From: JAEUSF01 sp964484145
Lineage (GTDB): Bacteria > Patescibacteriota > Doudnabacteria > UBA920
Assembly: GCA_964484145.1 (NCBI GenBank)
Contig: CAZAED010000021.1
Location: 1-23,834 of the forward strand
Direction: 5' to 3'
Length of the DNA: 23,834 bases
Shown in pieces: positions 1-7,900 of the stretch; position 1 is the first letter of the stretch; each line of letters opens with the position of its first letter. Under the pieces are notes generated by a model. The model saw only the letters and a list, made by a program, of their open reading frames with translations. It did no database searches and was not told where the DNA came from. The translations under genes were made by a program, and so were the position numbers.

Positions 1-1214
1 TGCATGTTATGAACACCATGCTGTTTGAAGCTGCGCCTTTTAAGAATGTAATGACCACCGGGACAATTTTGGCCGAAGACGGAACTAAAATGAGTAAAAG
101 TAAAAATAATTACCCTGACCCAAATTTAGTAATAGAAAAGTTTGGCGCAGACGCACTGAGGTTTTATTTACTTACCAGCCCGGTAGTAACCGGCGAAGAC
201 GTAAACTTTTCCGAAAAAAATGTGCAGGAAGTAAACCGCAAAGTTAGCTTAATTTTATATAACGTTTGGACATTTTATAGGATGTATGAGAAGCAGCAAA
301 TAAGCATATCAGCTGATCAGCTTGTAAGCTTACAAGCTGGGCACATTCTAGATAAATGGGTGATTGCGCGTTTAAACGAAACTCAGGCAGAAGTGACCAA
401 GCAAATGGACGCGTACAATACGGTTAAGGCCGGCCGGGCAATAGCTGAATTTGTAAATGAGCTTTCTACTTGGTATGTGCGCAGAAATCGGGACAGAATG
501 CGTGGGGCTGACGAGTCTTCGCGTCAGGCTTTAAATACTTTAGGTTATGTTTTGGTGGAAGTTTGTAAACTGCTCGCGCCGTTTATGCCATTTTTGGCGG
601 AGTATATTTTTAGGGACGTTACAGGCAAGGAATCGGTGCATTTGGAAAATTGGAGTCCTTCGTTACCCACAGATGAAACAATTATTTCCCAAATGCAAGT
701 AGTAAGAGAGTTAGTGGAAACCGGTCTTTCTATGCGCAAAGAGCACAACCAAAAAGTACGTCAGCCACTTGCCGAAATTGAGTACCATTTAAAAAATAAC
801 CAAATTTTACCTACTGAGCTTGACTCAGTTATTGCCGAAGAACTAAATGTAAAACTTGTAAGCGGACGCACAGACTTTATGCCAAAAGCTGGTTGGGCGT
901 ATAAAGACGAAGTTGCTTTTAAAGTGGCTTTGAATTTGGAAATTACGCCGGAACTTAAAAAGGAAGGGCTTGCTAGGGAACTTGAACGTCAGGTACAGGA
1001 TTTAAGAAAAAAGAGCGGACTTAAAGTCGGCGAGTTGGTAGATTTGTATTACAACACGCCCAGTGAAGAAATAGAAGATATGCTGCTAAATTCCCTTGAC
1101 CGCAAAAAAACTTTTGTTAGCCAAATAACAAAGTCTTTTGAAGTTGAGGTTGACTTTGAAACCCAAAATAAAATAGAAGAAAGCCCAGTATGGCTGGGGA
1201 TGATAAAAATATAG
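1..1214 (+). CDS. ileS: Isoleucyl-tRNA synthetase, C-terminal part (5' end outside window)
   Basis: This enzyme charges tRNA-Ile with isoleucine in the cytoplasm. The reading frame is open from base 3, so the gene begins upstream of the window; about 403 residues are visible. The class I signature KMSKS lies at bases 87-101 and is followed by the typical NNYPDP, GADALRFYLL and GEDVNF segments that end the Rossmann catalytic domain. The anticodon-binding helical domain follows (LDKWVIARLNE, then ELSTWYVRRNRDR, and LLAPFMPFLAEYIF). The tail reads ELKKEGLARELERQVQDLRK and has no cysteine zinc finger. That tail is typical of the eukaryote-like type 2 IleRS, a group generally less sensitive to mupirocin; assigning it to type 2 is my inference. 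A 22-bp palindrome sits in the variable linker before LDKWV. The identity as a class I synthetase for Ile is confident; ValRS and LeuRS fit the tail less well. Confidence 0.95.
   Translation, partial: HVMNTMLFEAAPFKNVMTTGTILAEDGTKMSKSKNNYPDPNLVIEKFGADALRFYLLTSPVVTGEDVNFSEKNVQEVNRKVSLILYNVWTFYRMYEKQQISISADQLVSLQAGHILDKWVIARLNETQAEVTKQMDAYNTVKAGRAIAEFVNELSTWYVRRNRDRMRGADESSRQALNTLGYVLVEVCKLLAPFMPFLAEYIFRDVTGKESVHLENWSPSLPTDETIISQMQVVRELVETGLSMRKEHNQKVRQPLAEIEYHLKNNQILPTELDSVIAEELNVKLVSGRTDFMPKAGWAYKDEVAFKVALNLEITPELKKEGLARELERQVQDLRKKSGLKVGELVDLYYNTPSEEIEDMLLNSLDRKKTFVSQITKSFEVEVDFETQNKIEESPVWLGMIKI
318..339. repeat. Perfect 22-bp palindrome inside ileS
   Basis: The left arm CAGCTTGTAAG (318-328) is the exact reverse complement of the right arm CTTACAAGCTG (329-339), with no loop. 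It is read in frame as QLVSLQAG, in the variable segment between the catalytic core and the anticodon-binding domain, where extra residues are tolerated. An in-frame insertion is inferred, not shown. Confidence 0.7.
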
Positions 1215-1320
1215 TATCTACTAAATACGAAAGGAACTAAATACTAAATCTGTATTAAAATCGCTAAACGATATAAAAGCGTTTTAGTATTTCGTAAATT
1301 TTAGTATTTAGTAGAAAATT
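1215..1320. repeat. Spacer of nested inverted repeats (ACTAAATAC words)
   Basis: The ileS-recO spacer is almost wholly built from variants of ACTAAATAC and its complement. TCTACTAAATAC (1217-1228) pairs exactly with GTATTTAGTAGA (1304-1315). Inside that, TACGAAA (1226-1232) pairs with TTTCGTA (1290-1296), and CTAAACG (1264-1270) nearly pairs with CGTTTTAG (1280-1287). The RNA could fold into one long imperfect hairpin. It might terminate ileS or protect the 3' end; no clear T-tract terminator or promoter is visible. Confidence 0.6.
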
Positions 1321-2046
1321 ATGACGAGAGAAGCGAGTTATAATTCAATTATTTTAAAAAAAACCCCATTTAATGAGGCAGACGAAATTATTACTGTATT
1401 AACTGAAGAGCAGGGGAAAATGAGGTTTTTAGCTAAGTCTGTAAAGTTGGCTTCGAGTAAATTACAAAATAATCTGCAAAGTTTGTTTTTGTGCAATTTA
1501 AGAATTGCAAATTCCAAGAGCGGGAAGCTAAGTAAAATAATAGGCTCAGAACCAAAAGAAATTTTTTCTAATTTGCGTGCGAATATGGCTGCTATAAAAG
1601 CCGCTTACGCAGTATCGGAAATTGCTATTAAATTTTTACCAGACGAACAGCCAAGCAGCGGGATTTATAGTTTGCTAAAAATTTTTTTACAATTTCTAAA
1701 CCGTGAAAACTTGCCGGAACGCGAAATTGAAGCCGGTTTACTTTGCTTTAAAATTAAGTTTTTAGAGCTTTCCGGTTTTGGAATTAAATATCCTAAAATA
1801 GAAAGTGTTAAAAGTCTGGCCTTTGACACTAGCCGAGGAGGCTTTGTGCAAGAACAAACCGCTTTAGGTGTTCCGGTAAGTAAAAGTTCTTTAGACTTAT
1901 TCTTAGTTTTAAAACAAGTAAGTTTTAAAGATTTGCAAAAATTTAGCGGCAGCTTAGCTGAAATAACATCTTTGACTGACGCTTTTTTGGAGTACCAGTT
2001 AGAACGCGAACTTAAAGCGGAAAAAAGTATGCGGAATGTGGTATAA
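1321..2046 (+). CDS. recO: DNA repair protein RecO
   Basis: RecO is the recombination mediator that works with RecR to load RecA on SSB-coated DNA (RecF pathway) and promotes strand annealing. The protein has 241 residues, the usual length. The N-terminal OB-fold region shows the family pattern: YNSIILKKTPFNEADEIITVLTEEQGK, shortened here to its core NEADEIITVLTEEQGK, then the basic MRFLAKSVK stretch. A helical C-terminal domain follows, ending with LELSGFGIKYPKI and DTSRGGFV, which match the RecO_C motif. The C-x2-C zinc-binding cysteines present in many RecO proteins at this place are missing (KYPKIESVKS instead). The start is the ATG at 1321; no Shine-Dalgarno sequence precedes it. The extended -10 for the next gene overlaps its 3' end. 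Confidence 0.85.
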   Translation: MTREASYNSIILKKTPFNEADEIITVLTEEQGKMRFLAKSVKLASSKLQNNLQSLFLCNLRIANSKSGKLSKIIGSEPKEIFSNLRANMAAIKAAYAVSEIAIKFLPDEQPSSGIYSLLKIFLQFLNRENLPEREIEAGLLCFKIKFLELSGFGIKYPKIESVKSLAFDTSRGGFVQEQTALGVPVSKSSLDLFLVLKQVSFKDLQKFSGSLAEITSLTDAFLEYQLERELKAEKSMRNVV

Positions 2047-2047
2047 T
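2039..2047 (+). promoter_or_regulatory. Extended -10 promoter TGGTATAAT
   Basis: TATAAT at 2042-2047 preceded by TGG (2039-2041) forms an extended -10 element overlapping the recO stop codon. No good -35 is seen 17 bp upstream. Transcription would begin near 2054, giving a leader of about 85 nt made of repeat sequence before the ATG at 2140. Confidence 0.55.
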
Positions 2048-2054
2048 AAAATAG

Positions 2055-2139
2055 AATTGACATGAGTGACAAGATTGACCATTATTGTCATGAATTTATA
2101 TGCAATCTTGTCAATCATTTAAATCTTGTCAATCTTTCT
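2055..2139. repeat. Spacer repeat cluster, TTGACAAGATTGAC family (copy 1)
   Basis: GACAAGATTG (2068-2077) is exactly inverted as CAATCTTGTC (2103-2112). ATCTTGTCAATC occurs twice in direct orientation (2105-2116 and 2123-2134). The same words recur in the spacers at 7845-7896 and 8759-8841. The segment would form the 5' leader of the following gene. The reading frame remains open through it but gives an atypical low-complexity peptide, so I place the start downstream of it. Confidence 0.65.
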
Positions 2140-3963
2140 ATGGAAAACCAAGAAGACCAATTTGTAACCAAAAAAATTGAGCAGCCAATATTGGGTGCCC
2201 AGGTAAAAGACCAAATAAAGCAGCAACCTGAAATTTATACCTCCAAGCAGGACGGTTTTTACTCGGCTAATAGATACTATATTTGGGCAATTTGTGTGGG
2301 AATTTTAATTATCGCATTATTAGGCTTTTTTGCTTTTAAAAAACCGGTTCAGCCCGCAATTAAGGAGGCTGCGGTAGATGTTTCTATTAAAGCGCCTGAA
2401 AAAATTCCTTCCGGTGGAGATACTGTTTTTACTATTAAGCTTCAAAATAACGACAGTCAAAAACTTACTCAGGTGCGTATGGAGCTAGCTTACCCTGAAG
2501 GGGTAATTTACGGATCCAGCGTGCCAAAAGCCGACAATCTTTCCGGTACTGTGTTTACCATACCTGATTTAATTTCCGGCCAAAATGCATCGGTAATAGT
2601 TAAGTCTAAAACTAGTGGTAATGTAGGGGATCAGAAGCAAATTATTGCGCGTATGTTTTACCATTATAATAATTTTAATTCAGAATTTGTTAAAGAAAAA
2701 GCAATTACATTTAATTTGTCGGCTTCAGATGTAGCCTTGGAATTAAGCGGTCCTCAAACAGTTAGTAACGCTCAGTTAGTTTCTTACACTATAAAATACA
2801 AAAATAATTCAGATCAAGCCGTAACCAATGCCCGGGTAAAAGCAAATTTTCCTGACGGTTTTTCTGTCGCTCAGTCTGACCCTGTGGTTTCTTTGGGAAA
2901 CAATATTTGGGAACTTAATACTCTAAACCCTGGAGATGAGGGTCAAATTCAAATTCAGGGTACTTTTAAATCTGCTAACCCGGGCGAAAGCAAAACCTGG
3001 ACCGCGGAGTTTATGGTTTTAGGCTCTGCCGGCGACTACAACAGTCAAAGTACGGCGCAAATCACCACTGCAATTTCTTCCTTACCGCTTTTGGTTTCCC
3101 AAGAGGTTTCAAACAATTCTAACCAGGCTTTAGAAGTAGTAAAACCAGGGGATTTAGTTCAGTTTAATATAAGTTATCAAAATAATTCTTCAGTTGCCGC
3201 AAACGGCGTTAATGTAGTTGTTACTTTAAATTCCAAAGCTTTGGACCTCTCTTCAATACAGGCCGAGGGAGGACAAGTTAACAACAATACTATAATTTGG
3301 TCGGCAGCGGGTGTGCCTAATTTAGAAATATTAAACCCTAGTGAATCTGGCGCTTTGCACTTTTCAGTGAAAGTAAAAAATCCGGCTAGTAAAGATTCCT
3401 CTTCCAATTTAAGCATTATTTCGGAAATAAAAATAAAGTCCAATGAATATCAAACATTTTTACCAGGCAATTCTGTGAGTTTAAAAATTTCTAGCCCAAT
3501 GACCCTTTCTTCAAGTTTAAGTTTTGTTAGCGGCCAGCTTCCTCCCAAAGTTGGACAAAATACTGTCTATAAAGTTAGATTCGCTTTAACAAATTCTACC
3601 AATGACTACGAAGGCGGGGTGTTAACCGCGTTCTTACCTTTGGGTTTAGTTAATTTTGATGCACAAAGTGTTACCTCTTCTGAGGCGCAAAAAGTTTTGT
3701 ATGACCCGGCTACCGGAAAGTTAACCTGGAATTTGGGAATTTTACCCGCGAACTCGGGTAAATTTTCCGCAGCAAAAATTTTGGAGTTTAATGTTCGTAT
3801 TAACCCCTCCCAAAGTCTAAGTGGCCAAAGCCCGACTTTGGTTAAGACTATTAACTTTTTAGCTAAAGATAGTTTTACTTTAGAAAAAATTGAAAGTACT
3901 GTAAGCAATATTTCTACCCAAAATATTGAAGGTGGTTATGGGAACGGGCAGGTGGTGCCGTAG
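2140..3963 (+). CDS. Membrane-anchored surface protein with DUF11-like repeats
   Basis: The product has 607 residues. A hydrophilic cytoplasmic N-terminus is followed by one membrane helix at about residues 47-66 (YYIWAICVGILIIALLGFFA) and then the basic KKP stop-transfer signal. The rest lies outside the membrane and consists of about four beta-sandwich repeats of the DUF11/COG1361 type, beginning near residues 79, 195, 315 and 455. Each has the hallmark pattern of a leading V-x-V-S or L-E-L-S strand, then G-x-x-V-x-Y-x-I-x-x-x-N-N, and later a P-x-G-x-x segment (for example VSYTIKYKNNSDQAVTNARV). Such proteins are structural components or adhesins of the cell envelope. An in-frame ATG exists at 2062, but the 26 residues it would add are encoded by the spacer repeat, so ATG 2140 is preferred. 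No enzymatic motif is seen. Confidence 0.75.
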   Translation: MENQEDQFVTKKIEQPILGAQVKDQIKQQPEIYTSKQDGFYSANRYYIWAICVGILIIALLGFFAFKKPVQPAIKEAAVDVSIKAPEKIPSGGDTVFTIKLQNNDSQKLTQVRMELAYPEGVIYGSSVPKADNLSGTVFTIPDLISGQNASVIVKSKTSGNVGDQKQIIARMFYHYNNFNSEFVKEKAITFNLSASDVALELSGPQTVSNAQLVSYTIKYKNNSDQAVTNARVKANFPDGFSVAQSDPVVSLGNNIWELNTLNPGDEGQIQIQGTFKSANPGESKTWTAEFMVLGSAGDYNSQSTAQITTAISSLPLLVSQEVSNNSNQALEVVKPGDLVQFNISYQNNSSVAANGVNVVVTLNSKALDLSSIQAEGGQVNNNTIIWSAAGVPNLEILNPSESGALHFSVKVKNPASKDSSSNLSIISEIKIKSNEYQTFLPGNSVSLKISSPMTLSSSLSFVSGQLPPKVGQNTVYKVRFALTNSTNDYEGGVLTAFLPLGLVNFDAQSVTSSEAQKVLYDPATGKLTWNLGILPANSGKFSAAKILEFNVRINPSQSLSGQSPTLVKTINFLAKDSFTLEKIESTVSNISTQNIEGGYGNGQVVP

Positions 3964-4003
3964 GCGCCAAGTTAAAAGTGTAAAGTTATAAAGTTCATAA
4001 AGT

Positions 4004-4036
4004 AAAAGACATCCTAATTTTGGATGTCTTTTTTAC
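4004..4036. terminator. Bidirectional intrinsic terminator
   Basis: The stem AAAAGACATCC (4004-4014) and GGATGTCTTTT (4022-4032) encloses the loop TAATTTT and is followed by a T-run. Because the arms themselves carry A/T tracts, it can act on both strands. It lies between two convergent genes, which fits. Confidence 0.85.
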
Positions 4037-4051
4037 TATTTACTACTTAGG

Positions 4052-5341
4052 TTATGGTACTATAAAGCCTCGAATGGTTTTGCTGCCATGAGGAATAAAT
4101 CGAGTATTAACTTTGCCGAATTTTTCATAGTTCATTTCACTGACTGTAAAGCCCGATTCATTTACGCTTTCAATTAATGCTACGTGGCCAAAGCGTTTGC
4201 TGTCCGTGGTTACTACAATTGCTCCTGGTATAGCGTGGTTAATTGTAGTGGCGCCGGCGGCCCTGGCATTTGTAAGCCAAGCTTTGGCATTACCGCCCCA
4301 GGAAACGTGTACTTTGCTTGCTACATACCAAGTGCAGTAACCCCATGGGAATATATGCCCTGTGCCATAGTCTACGTCTTCCGGTTTTACTACGCCTTGT
4401 GGCTTTATTTTACCGTCACTTCTGCCTGTGGGGGTAGGTTTTGGCGCAGGGGGGGCGGGTACTACTCCTCCGGGTACAATTAAAACATCACCGCCTTGTA
4501 TATCTTCTGCGCCTACAAGTCCGTTGTAGGCAATAATTTTGTCTAACAAGGTATTTGCGGAATTTTCCCTCGTTTGTGAACTTGAATTAAATTTTTCAGG
4601 ATTGTATTTGTGAGCAATGTCAGGTAGCGTGTCATTGTCAGTGGCTTTTACTAAAATTCCGTCGGTGGGTAAAATAACTAAAAACCAGCCCGGTTTAATA
4701 GCCGTACTGGTTAATTTATTGGCCCACATAATAGTATTTTGTGAAATACCGTTATCGGCTGCGATTTTCTTTAGAGTATCACCTTCTTTGGTTTCGTAAA
4801 CTTTAATTTGTTTAGCTAGCAGCTGGGTAACGCTATCCGGATTTGGCTGGACTATAGTGTCGTTAGAATAAACAAGGCCAGCGCCCGGATCTTCCTGGTT
4901 ATAAATAGTGCTTGGGGTTAGCTCTACAAAGTCTTCTGCCTGCGCCTGTGGAACGATTGAGTTTTGTCCTAAAACCACGGTTTGAATGACAGACATTTTA
5001 GCGTAAAGTTTTCTGTTTATTTCTGGGCTTTGGGCTATAATTTTAGCCGCATGACTTTGGTCGGTATAACTTTGGTTGCCATGGAAAAAGTAAATATTCC
5101 AGACTGCTGCTAGTCCGGCAAGTGAAAATAAAACAAATTCAGAAGAAAATTTTAGCGCAACATCAACCGCGTTAAAATCTTTTAAACGACTGCTTGGAAA
5201 AGCATTAATGTGGAATTTTTTTAAATGGGGGAGCGTCTTTTTCCAAAAAAATAGAAAAAGGCCTCGGAAGTATTTGAGGTAAAATTGAACTTTTCTTACT
5301 AAACCAGCAATTTTTTCTCTAAAGTTTATAATAGTTTGCAA
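4052..5341 (-). CDS. Membrane-anchored LysM-CHAP peptidoglycan hydrolase
   Basis: This is a probable cell-wall amidase or endopeptidase of 429 residues. A basic, amphipathic N-terminus leads into a hydrophobic segment at about 65-86 (SEFVLFSLAGLAAVWNIYFF), probably a membrane anchor. Two LysM peptidoglycan-binding modules follow: one at about 179-225 (VYETKEGDTLKKIAADNGIS) and a second, more divergent one at about 229-291 (ATDNDTLPDIAHKYN, ending GGDVLIVPGG). A proline-rich linker (about 292-325) connects them to a C-terminal CHAP domain (about 328-429). The likely catalytic residues are Cys336 in PWGYCTWYVA and His386 in RFGHVALIE, with Glu391 nearby. The start is a TTG codon at 5339-5341, chosen because the anchor segment lies downstream of it; no better start is visible. 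It converges with the DUF11-like gene, and a structured leader precedes it. Confidence 0.85.
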   Translation of the reverse strand: MQTIINFREKIAGLVRKVQFYLKYFRGLFLFFWKKTLPHLKKFHINAFPSSRLKDFNAVDVALKFSSEFVLFSLAGLAAVWNIYFFHGNQSYTDQSHAAKIIAQSPEINRKLYAKMSVIQTVVLGQNSIVPQAQAEDFVELTPSTIYNQEDPGAGLVYSNDTIVQPNPDSVTQLLAKQIKVYETKEGDTLKKIAADNGISQNTIMWANKLTSTAIKPGWFLVILPTDGILVKATDNDTLPDIAHKYNPEKFNSSSQTRENSANTLLDKIIAYNGLVGAEDIQGGDVLIVPGGVVPAPPAPKPTPTGRSDGKIKPQGVVKPEDVDYGTGHIFPWGYCTWYVASKVHVSWGGNAKAWLTNARAAGATTINHAIPGAIVVTTDSKRFGHVALIESVNESGFTVSEMNYEKFGKVNTRFIPHGSKTIRGFIVP

Positions 5342-5359
5342 AGGATACCCGTGAATAAT

Positions 5360-5408
5360 CCGCTAAGGCTTGGTACTGCAAAAAAAAGAAAAACCAAGCA
5401 TTCAGCGG
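5360..5408 (-). promoter_or_regulatory. Conserved-looking hairpin in the leader of the LysM-CHAP gene
   Basis: On the minus strand CCGCTGAATGCTTGG (5408-5394) pairs with CCAAGCCTTAGCGG (5373-5360), leaving one bulged base and a loop of about 20 nt. The TTG start lies about 18 nt downstream. A second small stem, GGAT with ATCC (5361-5343), could cover the region just before the start. It could control translation or be a cis-regulatory RNA; I could not match it to a named riboswitch. Confidence 0.45.
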
Positions 5409-5438
5409 TTATTTTTAAGTAGCTAATCTATTATTTGA

Positions 5439-5468
5439 ATTTTATCAGTTAGAGGCTTTTAAAAGCAA
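5439..5468 (-). promoter_or_regulatory. Candidate promoter of the LysM-CHAP gene
   Basis: Minus strand: TTGCTT (5468-5463), an 18-bp spacer, then TAAAAT (5444-5439). Transcription would start near 5432 and give a leader of about 90 nt containing the hairpin at 5360-5408. Only the first three bases of the -35 match the consensus, so this is tentative. Confidence 0.35.
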
Positions 5469-5569
5469 GAATTTTATACACAAAAAAGCCAATATTTGTT
5501 TTATTTAAGAGGAATAAAATTTAAAGTATCTTGTTAATGGGATAAAAGAGAATAGATAAAAACCTTAAA

Positions 5570-5646
5570 GATATTGGATACTATAGATGTTAGATATTGG
5601 TAAAACCGCTGAGCAATATCTTAATATCTAATATCCCAATATCTAA
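5570..5646. repeat. Spacer repeat cluster, GATATTGG words
   Basis: TTAGATATTGG (5590-5600) is exactly inverted as CCAATATCTAA (5636-5646), and GATATTGGATA (5570-5580) has partial complements around 5621-5635. It sits in the 351-bp gap between the divergently transcribed LysM-CHAP and helicase genes. That gap otherwise holds the two promoters, the leader hairpin and AT-rich sequence in which I see nothing else. Confidence 0.6.
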
Positions 5647-5677
5647 TCCACGTAAGAGTTTTTGACATTTATTTCTT

Positions 5678-5686
5678 TGCTATAAT
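5678..5686 (+). promoter_or_regulatory. Extended -10 promoter giving a leaderless helicase mRNA
   Basis: TATAAT (5681-5686) is preceded by TGC (5678-5680). Six bases separate it from the ATG at 5693, so the predicted transcription start coincides with the start codon. A TTGACA at 5662-5667 is only 13 bp away, too close to be a normal -35. Confidence 0.7.
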
Positions 5687-5692
5687 ACCTAA

Positions 5693-7849
5693 ATGCTCGA
5701 TCTATCTTCACTCAACAAAAAACAAAAAGAAGCCGTAGAAGCACCCCTTGGTGCGGTTTTAGTGTTAGCTGGTCCTGGCTCGGGAAAAACTAAAACATTA
5801 ACGCACCGCATCGCCTATATTATTGAGAAGAAAATGGTTCACCCTTCAAATATTTTAGCTTTGACTTTTACTAACAAAGCTTCTAAGGAAATGCGAGAGC
5901 GTGTAGGCAAGCTTTTAACCAGACTGGTAGGTGCCAGTGAGCAATTGGTTATGGGCACTTTTCATTCGGTTTGTGTTAGGATTCTACGCAAAGAGATTTC
6001 AGCTTTGGGCTACGCGCCTGACTTTGTAATTTTTGACACCGACGACCAGCATAAAGTTTTAAAAGATATTTTAGAGGAGTTAAGAATAGACACAAAAAGA
6101 CTCCCGGCATCTTTGTTTGGAGCATTAATATCACGTGCAAAAAACTTACTTCAATTGCCCTCTGAACTTAATATTGGCATAGAATCTCCACTTTCTGAGC
6201 AGCTAGCCGAAGTTTACGCGCGTTATCAGGACAGTTTGTACAAACAAAACGCCGTTGACTTTGACGACTTGCTTATGCTAACAGTTAAACTCTACGAAAA
6301 TTTCCCTAAAGTTTTGGAAAAATACCAAAATCAGTTTAAGTATGTCTTGGTAGATGAATACCAAGACACTAATCCTGCGCAGTACGCCTTGCTTAGGCAG
6401 CTAACCCAGCACCACAACGTATTTGTAGTGGGTGACGACGCGCAAAGTATTTATGGTTTTAGAGGGAGTGATATACGTAATATTTTAAGCTTTGAGCAAG
6501 ATTTCCCTGAAAGTTTAATTATTAAACTTGAGCAAAATTATCGCTCAAGTAAAAATATTTTAGAAGCCGCGCAAAAAGTTATAGAAATGAATCCCGAGCA
6601 GCGTAAAAAAACTTTATGGACAGAAAACCATCAGGGCGAAAAAATTACCCTTTATGAAGCAGAGAACGAAAGAGCGGAGGCAGAATTCATTGCCAAGAAA
6701 ATGATCCAGCTTGCTTCGGGACAGAAAATAGAAGAGTTAGACTATCAGCCGGATGAAAACGCAGACCCAAGGGGGATGTCTATATTAGACAGGTTTTTAA
6801 AAGCGCGTAAAATGTACGGCTCAGCCAGCCTTAAAACTTTTAGGCCAAGCCTGTTACCGCAAATGCCTAAAAACCACGACTCTTTGAAAGAATTTTGTAT
6901 ACTTTATAGAACTCACGCCCAAAGTAGAGCAATTGAAGAAGTCTTAATAGAGAGCGGTATACCTTATGTTATAGTTGGGGGACTTAAATTTTACGAGCGC
7001 AAAGAAATAAAAGATATGCTTTGCTATTTACGCGTATGCGTAAATTTTCGCGATTTGGTTTCTTTAAAAAGAATTATAAATGAACCTGCGCGGGGAATAG
7101 GCGACAAGTCTTACCAAATAATTCGGGATTTTGTTCTAGATACAGCTGCAAATTTCCCGGACATAAAACTTCCAGATTTTAGGTTAAAACTTGCTAATAT
7201 TCAGCTTTCACCCAAGCAGTGGCAAAGCGCCCAAGATTTTTTTACCACACTTGAGGAAATTGTTAATACGCCCGAAAATACCGACCTAGCCGCGCTTATA
7301 AGAAAAGTTGCCAGGCGCACGGGTTATGAAAAATCTGTGCGTGACGGTAGCGAACAAGGCGAGAGCCGTTGGGAAAACGTGGAAGAGCTTATGACAGTGG
7401 CCAATAAGTTTAAAAATCAGCCTTGGCGGGAAGCAACCACATCGCTACTCGAAGAAGTAGCTCTATTATCGGAGATTGATCAAAAGGACGAAAGTAAGGA
7501 CGCGGTTACGCTTATGACGCTTCATTCTGCCAAAGGCCTTGAGTTTGACAATGTATTTTTTGTAGGTCTTGAAGAAGGTATTTTGCCACACTCGCGCTCT
7601 TTAGTAGACACCAGTCAGCTTTCCGAAGAAATTCGTCTTGCCTATGTCGGTTTGACCCGCGCGAGAAAGCGGCTATACTTAGTCTATGCCGCAACCAGAA
7701 GAATTTACGGCGATACCAGAGTTAGCCAGCCTTCGCGCATTTTGAAAGTTTTGCCAAAAGACAACGTAGACTTCGTTGGGGTTAGTAAAGATTTTTTCCA
7801 CGAGCCCGAAGAGGGGGAGCTGGTGGTGGAGCAGACGAATTTTGAATGA
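5693..7849 (+). CDS. pcrA: UvrD/PcrA-type superfamily 1 DNA helicase
   Basis: This is an ATP-driven 3'-5' DNA helicase of the UvrD/PcrA/Rep family, used in excision repair, replication-fork restart and removal of RecA from DNA. It has 718 residues, the normal size. All the SF1A motifs are visible: the Q-motif LNKKQKEAV (7-15), Walker A GPGSGKT (27-33, Lys32), motif Ia ALTFTNKASKEM (56-67), GTFHS (88-92), Walker B VDEYQDTNPAQ (220-230), motif III VVGDDAQSIYGFRG (245-258), motif IV QNYRSS (281-286), motif V TLHSAKGLEF (about 608-617) and motif VI AYVGLTRARKRL (about 648-659). The tail is short, without the long PcrA C-terminal RNA polymerase-binding region. The promoter predicts a leaderless start at ATG 5693. 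UvrD, PcrA and Rep cannot be separated with certainty from sequence alone. Confidence 0.93.
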   Translation: MLDLSSLNKKQKEAVEAPLGAVLVLAGPGSGKTKTLTHRIAYIIEKKMVHPSNILALTFTNKASKEMRERVGKLLTRLVGASEQLVMGTFHSVCVRILRKEISALGYAPDFVIFDTDDQHKVLKDILEELRIDTKRLPASLFGALISRAKNLLQLPSELNIGIESPLSEQLAEVYARYQDSLYKQNAVDFDDLLMLTVKLYENFPKVLEKYQNQFKYVLVDEYQDTNPAQYALLRQLTQHHNVFVVGDDAQSIYGFRGSDIRNILSFEQDFPESLIIKLEQNYRSSKNILEAAQKVIEMNPEQRKKTLWTENHQGEKITLYEAENERAEAEFIAKKMIQLASGQKIEELDYQPDENADPRGMSILDRFLKARKMYGSASLKTFRPSLLPQMPKNHDSLKEFCILYRTHAQSRAIEEVLIESGIPYVIVGGLKFYERKEIKDMLCYLRVCVNFRDLVSLKRIINEPARGIGDKSYQIIRDFVLDTAANFPDIKLPDFRLKLANIQLSPKQWQSAQDFFTTLEEIVNTPENTDLAALIRKVARRTGYEKSVRDGSEQGESRWENVEELMTVANKFKNQPWREATTSLLEEVALLSEIDQKDESKDAVTLMTLHSAKGLEFDNVFFVGLEEGILPHSRSLVDTSQLSEEIRLAYVGLTRARKRLYLVYAATRRIYGDTRVSQPSRILKVLPKDNVDFVGVSKDFFHEPEEGELVVEQTNFE

Positions 7850-7896
7850 CAAGAATTGTTCCGAAATCTTTTAAATCATGTCAATCTTTTAAATCT
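7845..7896. repeat. Spacer repeat cluster, TTGACAAGATTGAC family (copy 2)
   Basis: AATGACAAGAATT (7845-7857) matches 8787-8799 exactly. CTTTTAAATCAT also recurs after 8814. The cluster starts at the helicase stop codon, whose TGA belongs to the repeat word, and fills the space up to the rsmA start. Confidence 0.65.
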
Positions 7897-7900
7897 ATTT

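Noticed and set aside
2062..2139. Upstream in-frame ATG for the DUF11-like protein
   Set aside because: The added 26 residues are translated spacer repeat, and the same repeat words are clearly non-coding elsewhere.
4184..4483. Open plus-strand frame of 99 codons, rich in Tyr, Gly and Cys
   Set aside because: It is antisense to the CHAP domain with its conserved Cys and His, and has no promoter or ribosome binding site.
5343..5432. c-di-AMP (ydaO) riboswitch
   Set aside because: One arm vaguely resembles the 5' end of that motif, but the leader is too short and the conserved core is missing.
5662..5667. TTGACA as the -35 of the helicase promoter
   Set aside because: The spacing to TATAAT is 13 bp, too short; the extended -10 explains the promoter better.
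7856..7900. Upstream in-frame TTG for rsmA
   Set aside because: The added 15 residues are translated repeat; the family N-terminus fits ATG 7901.
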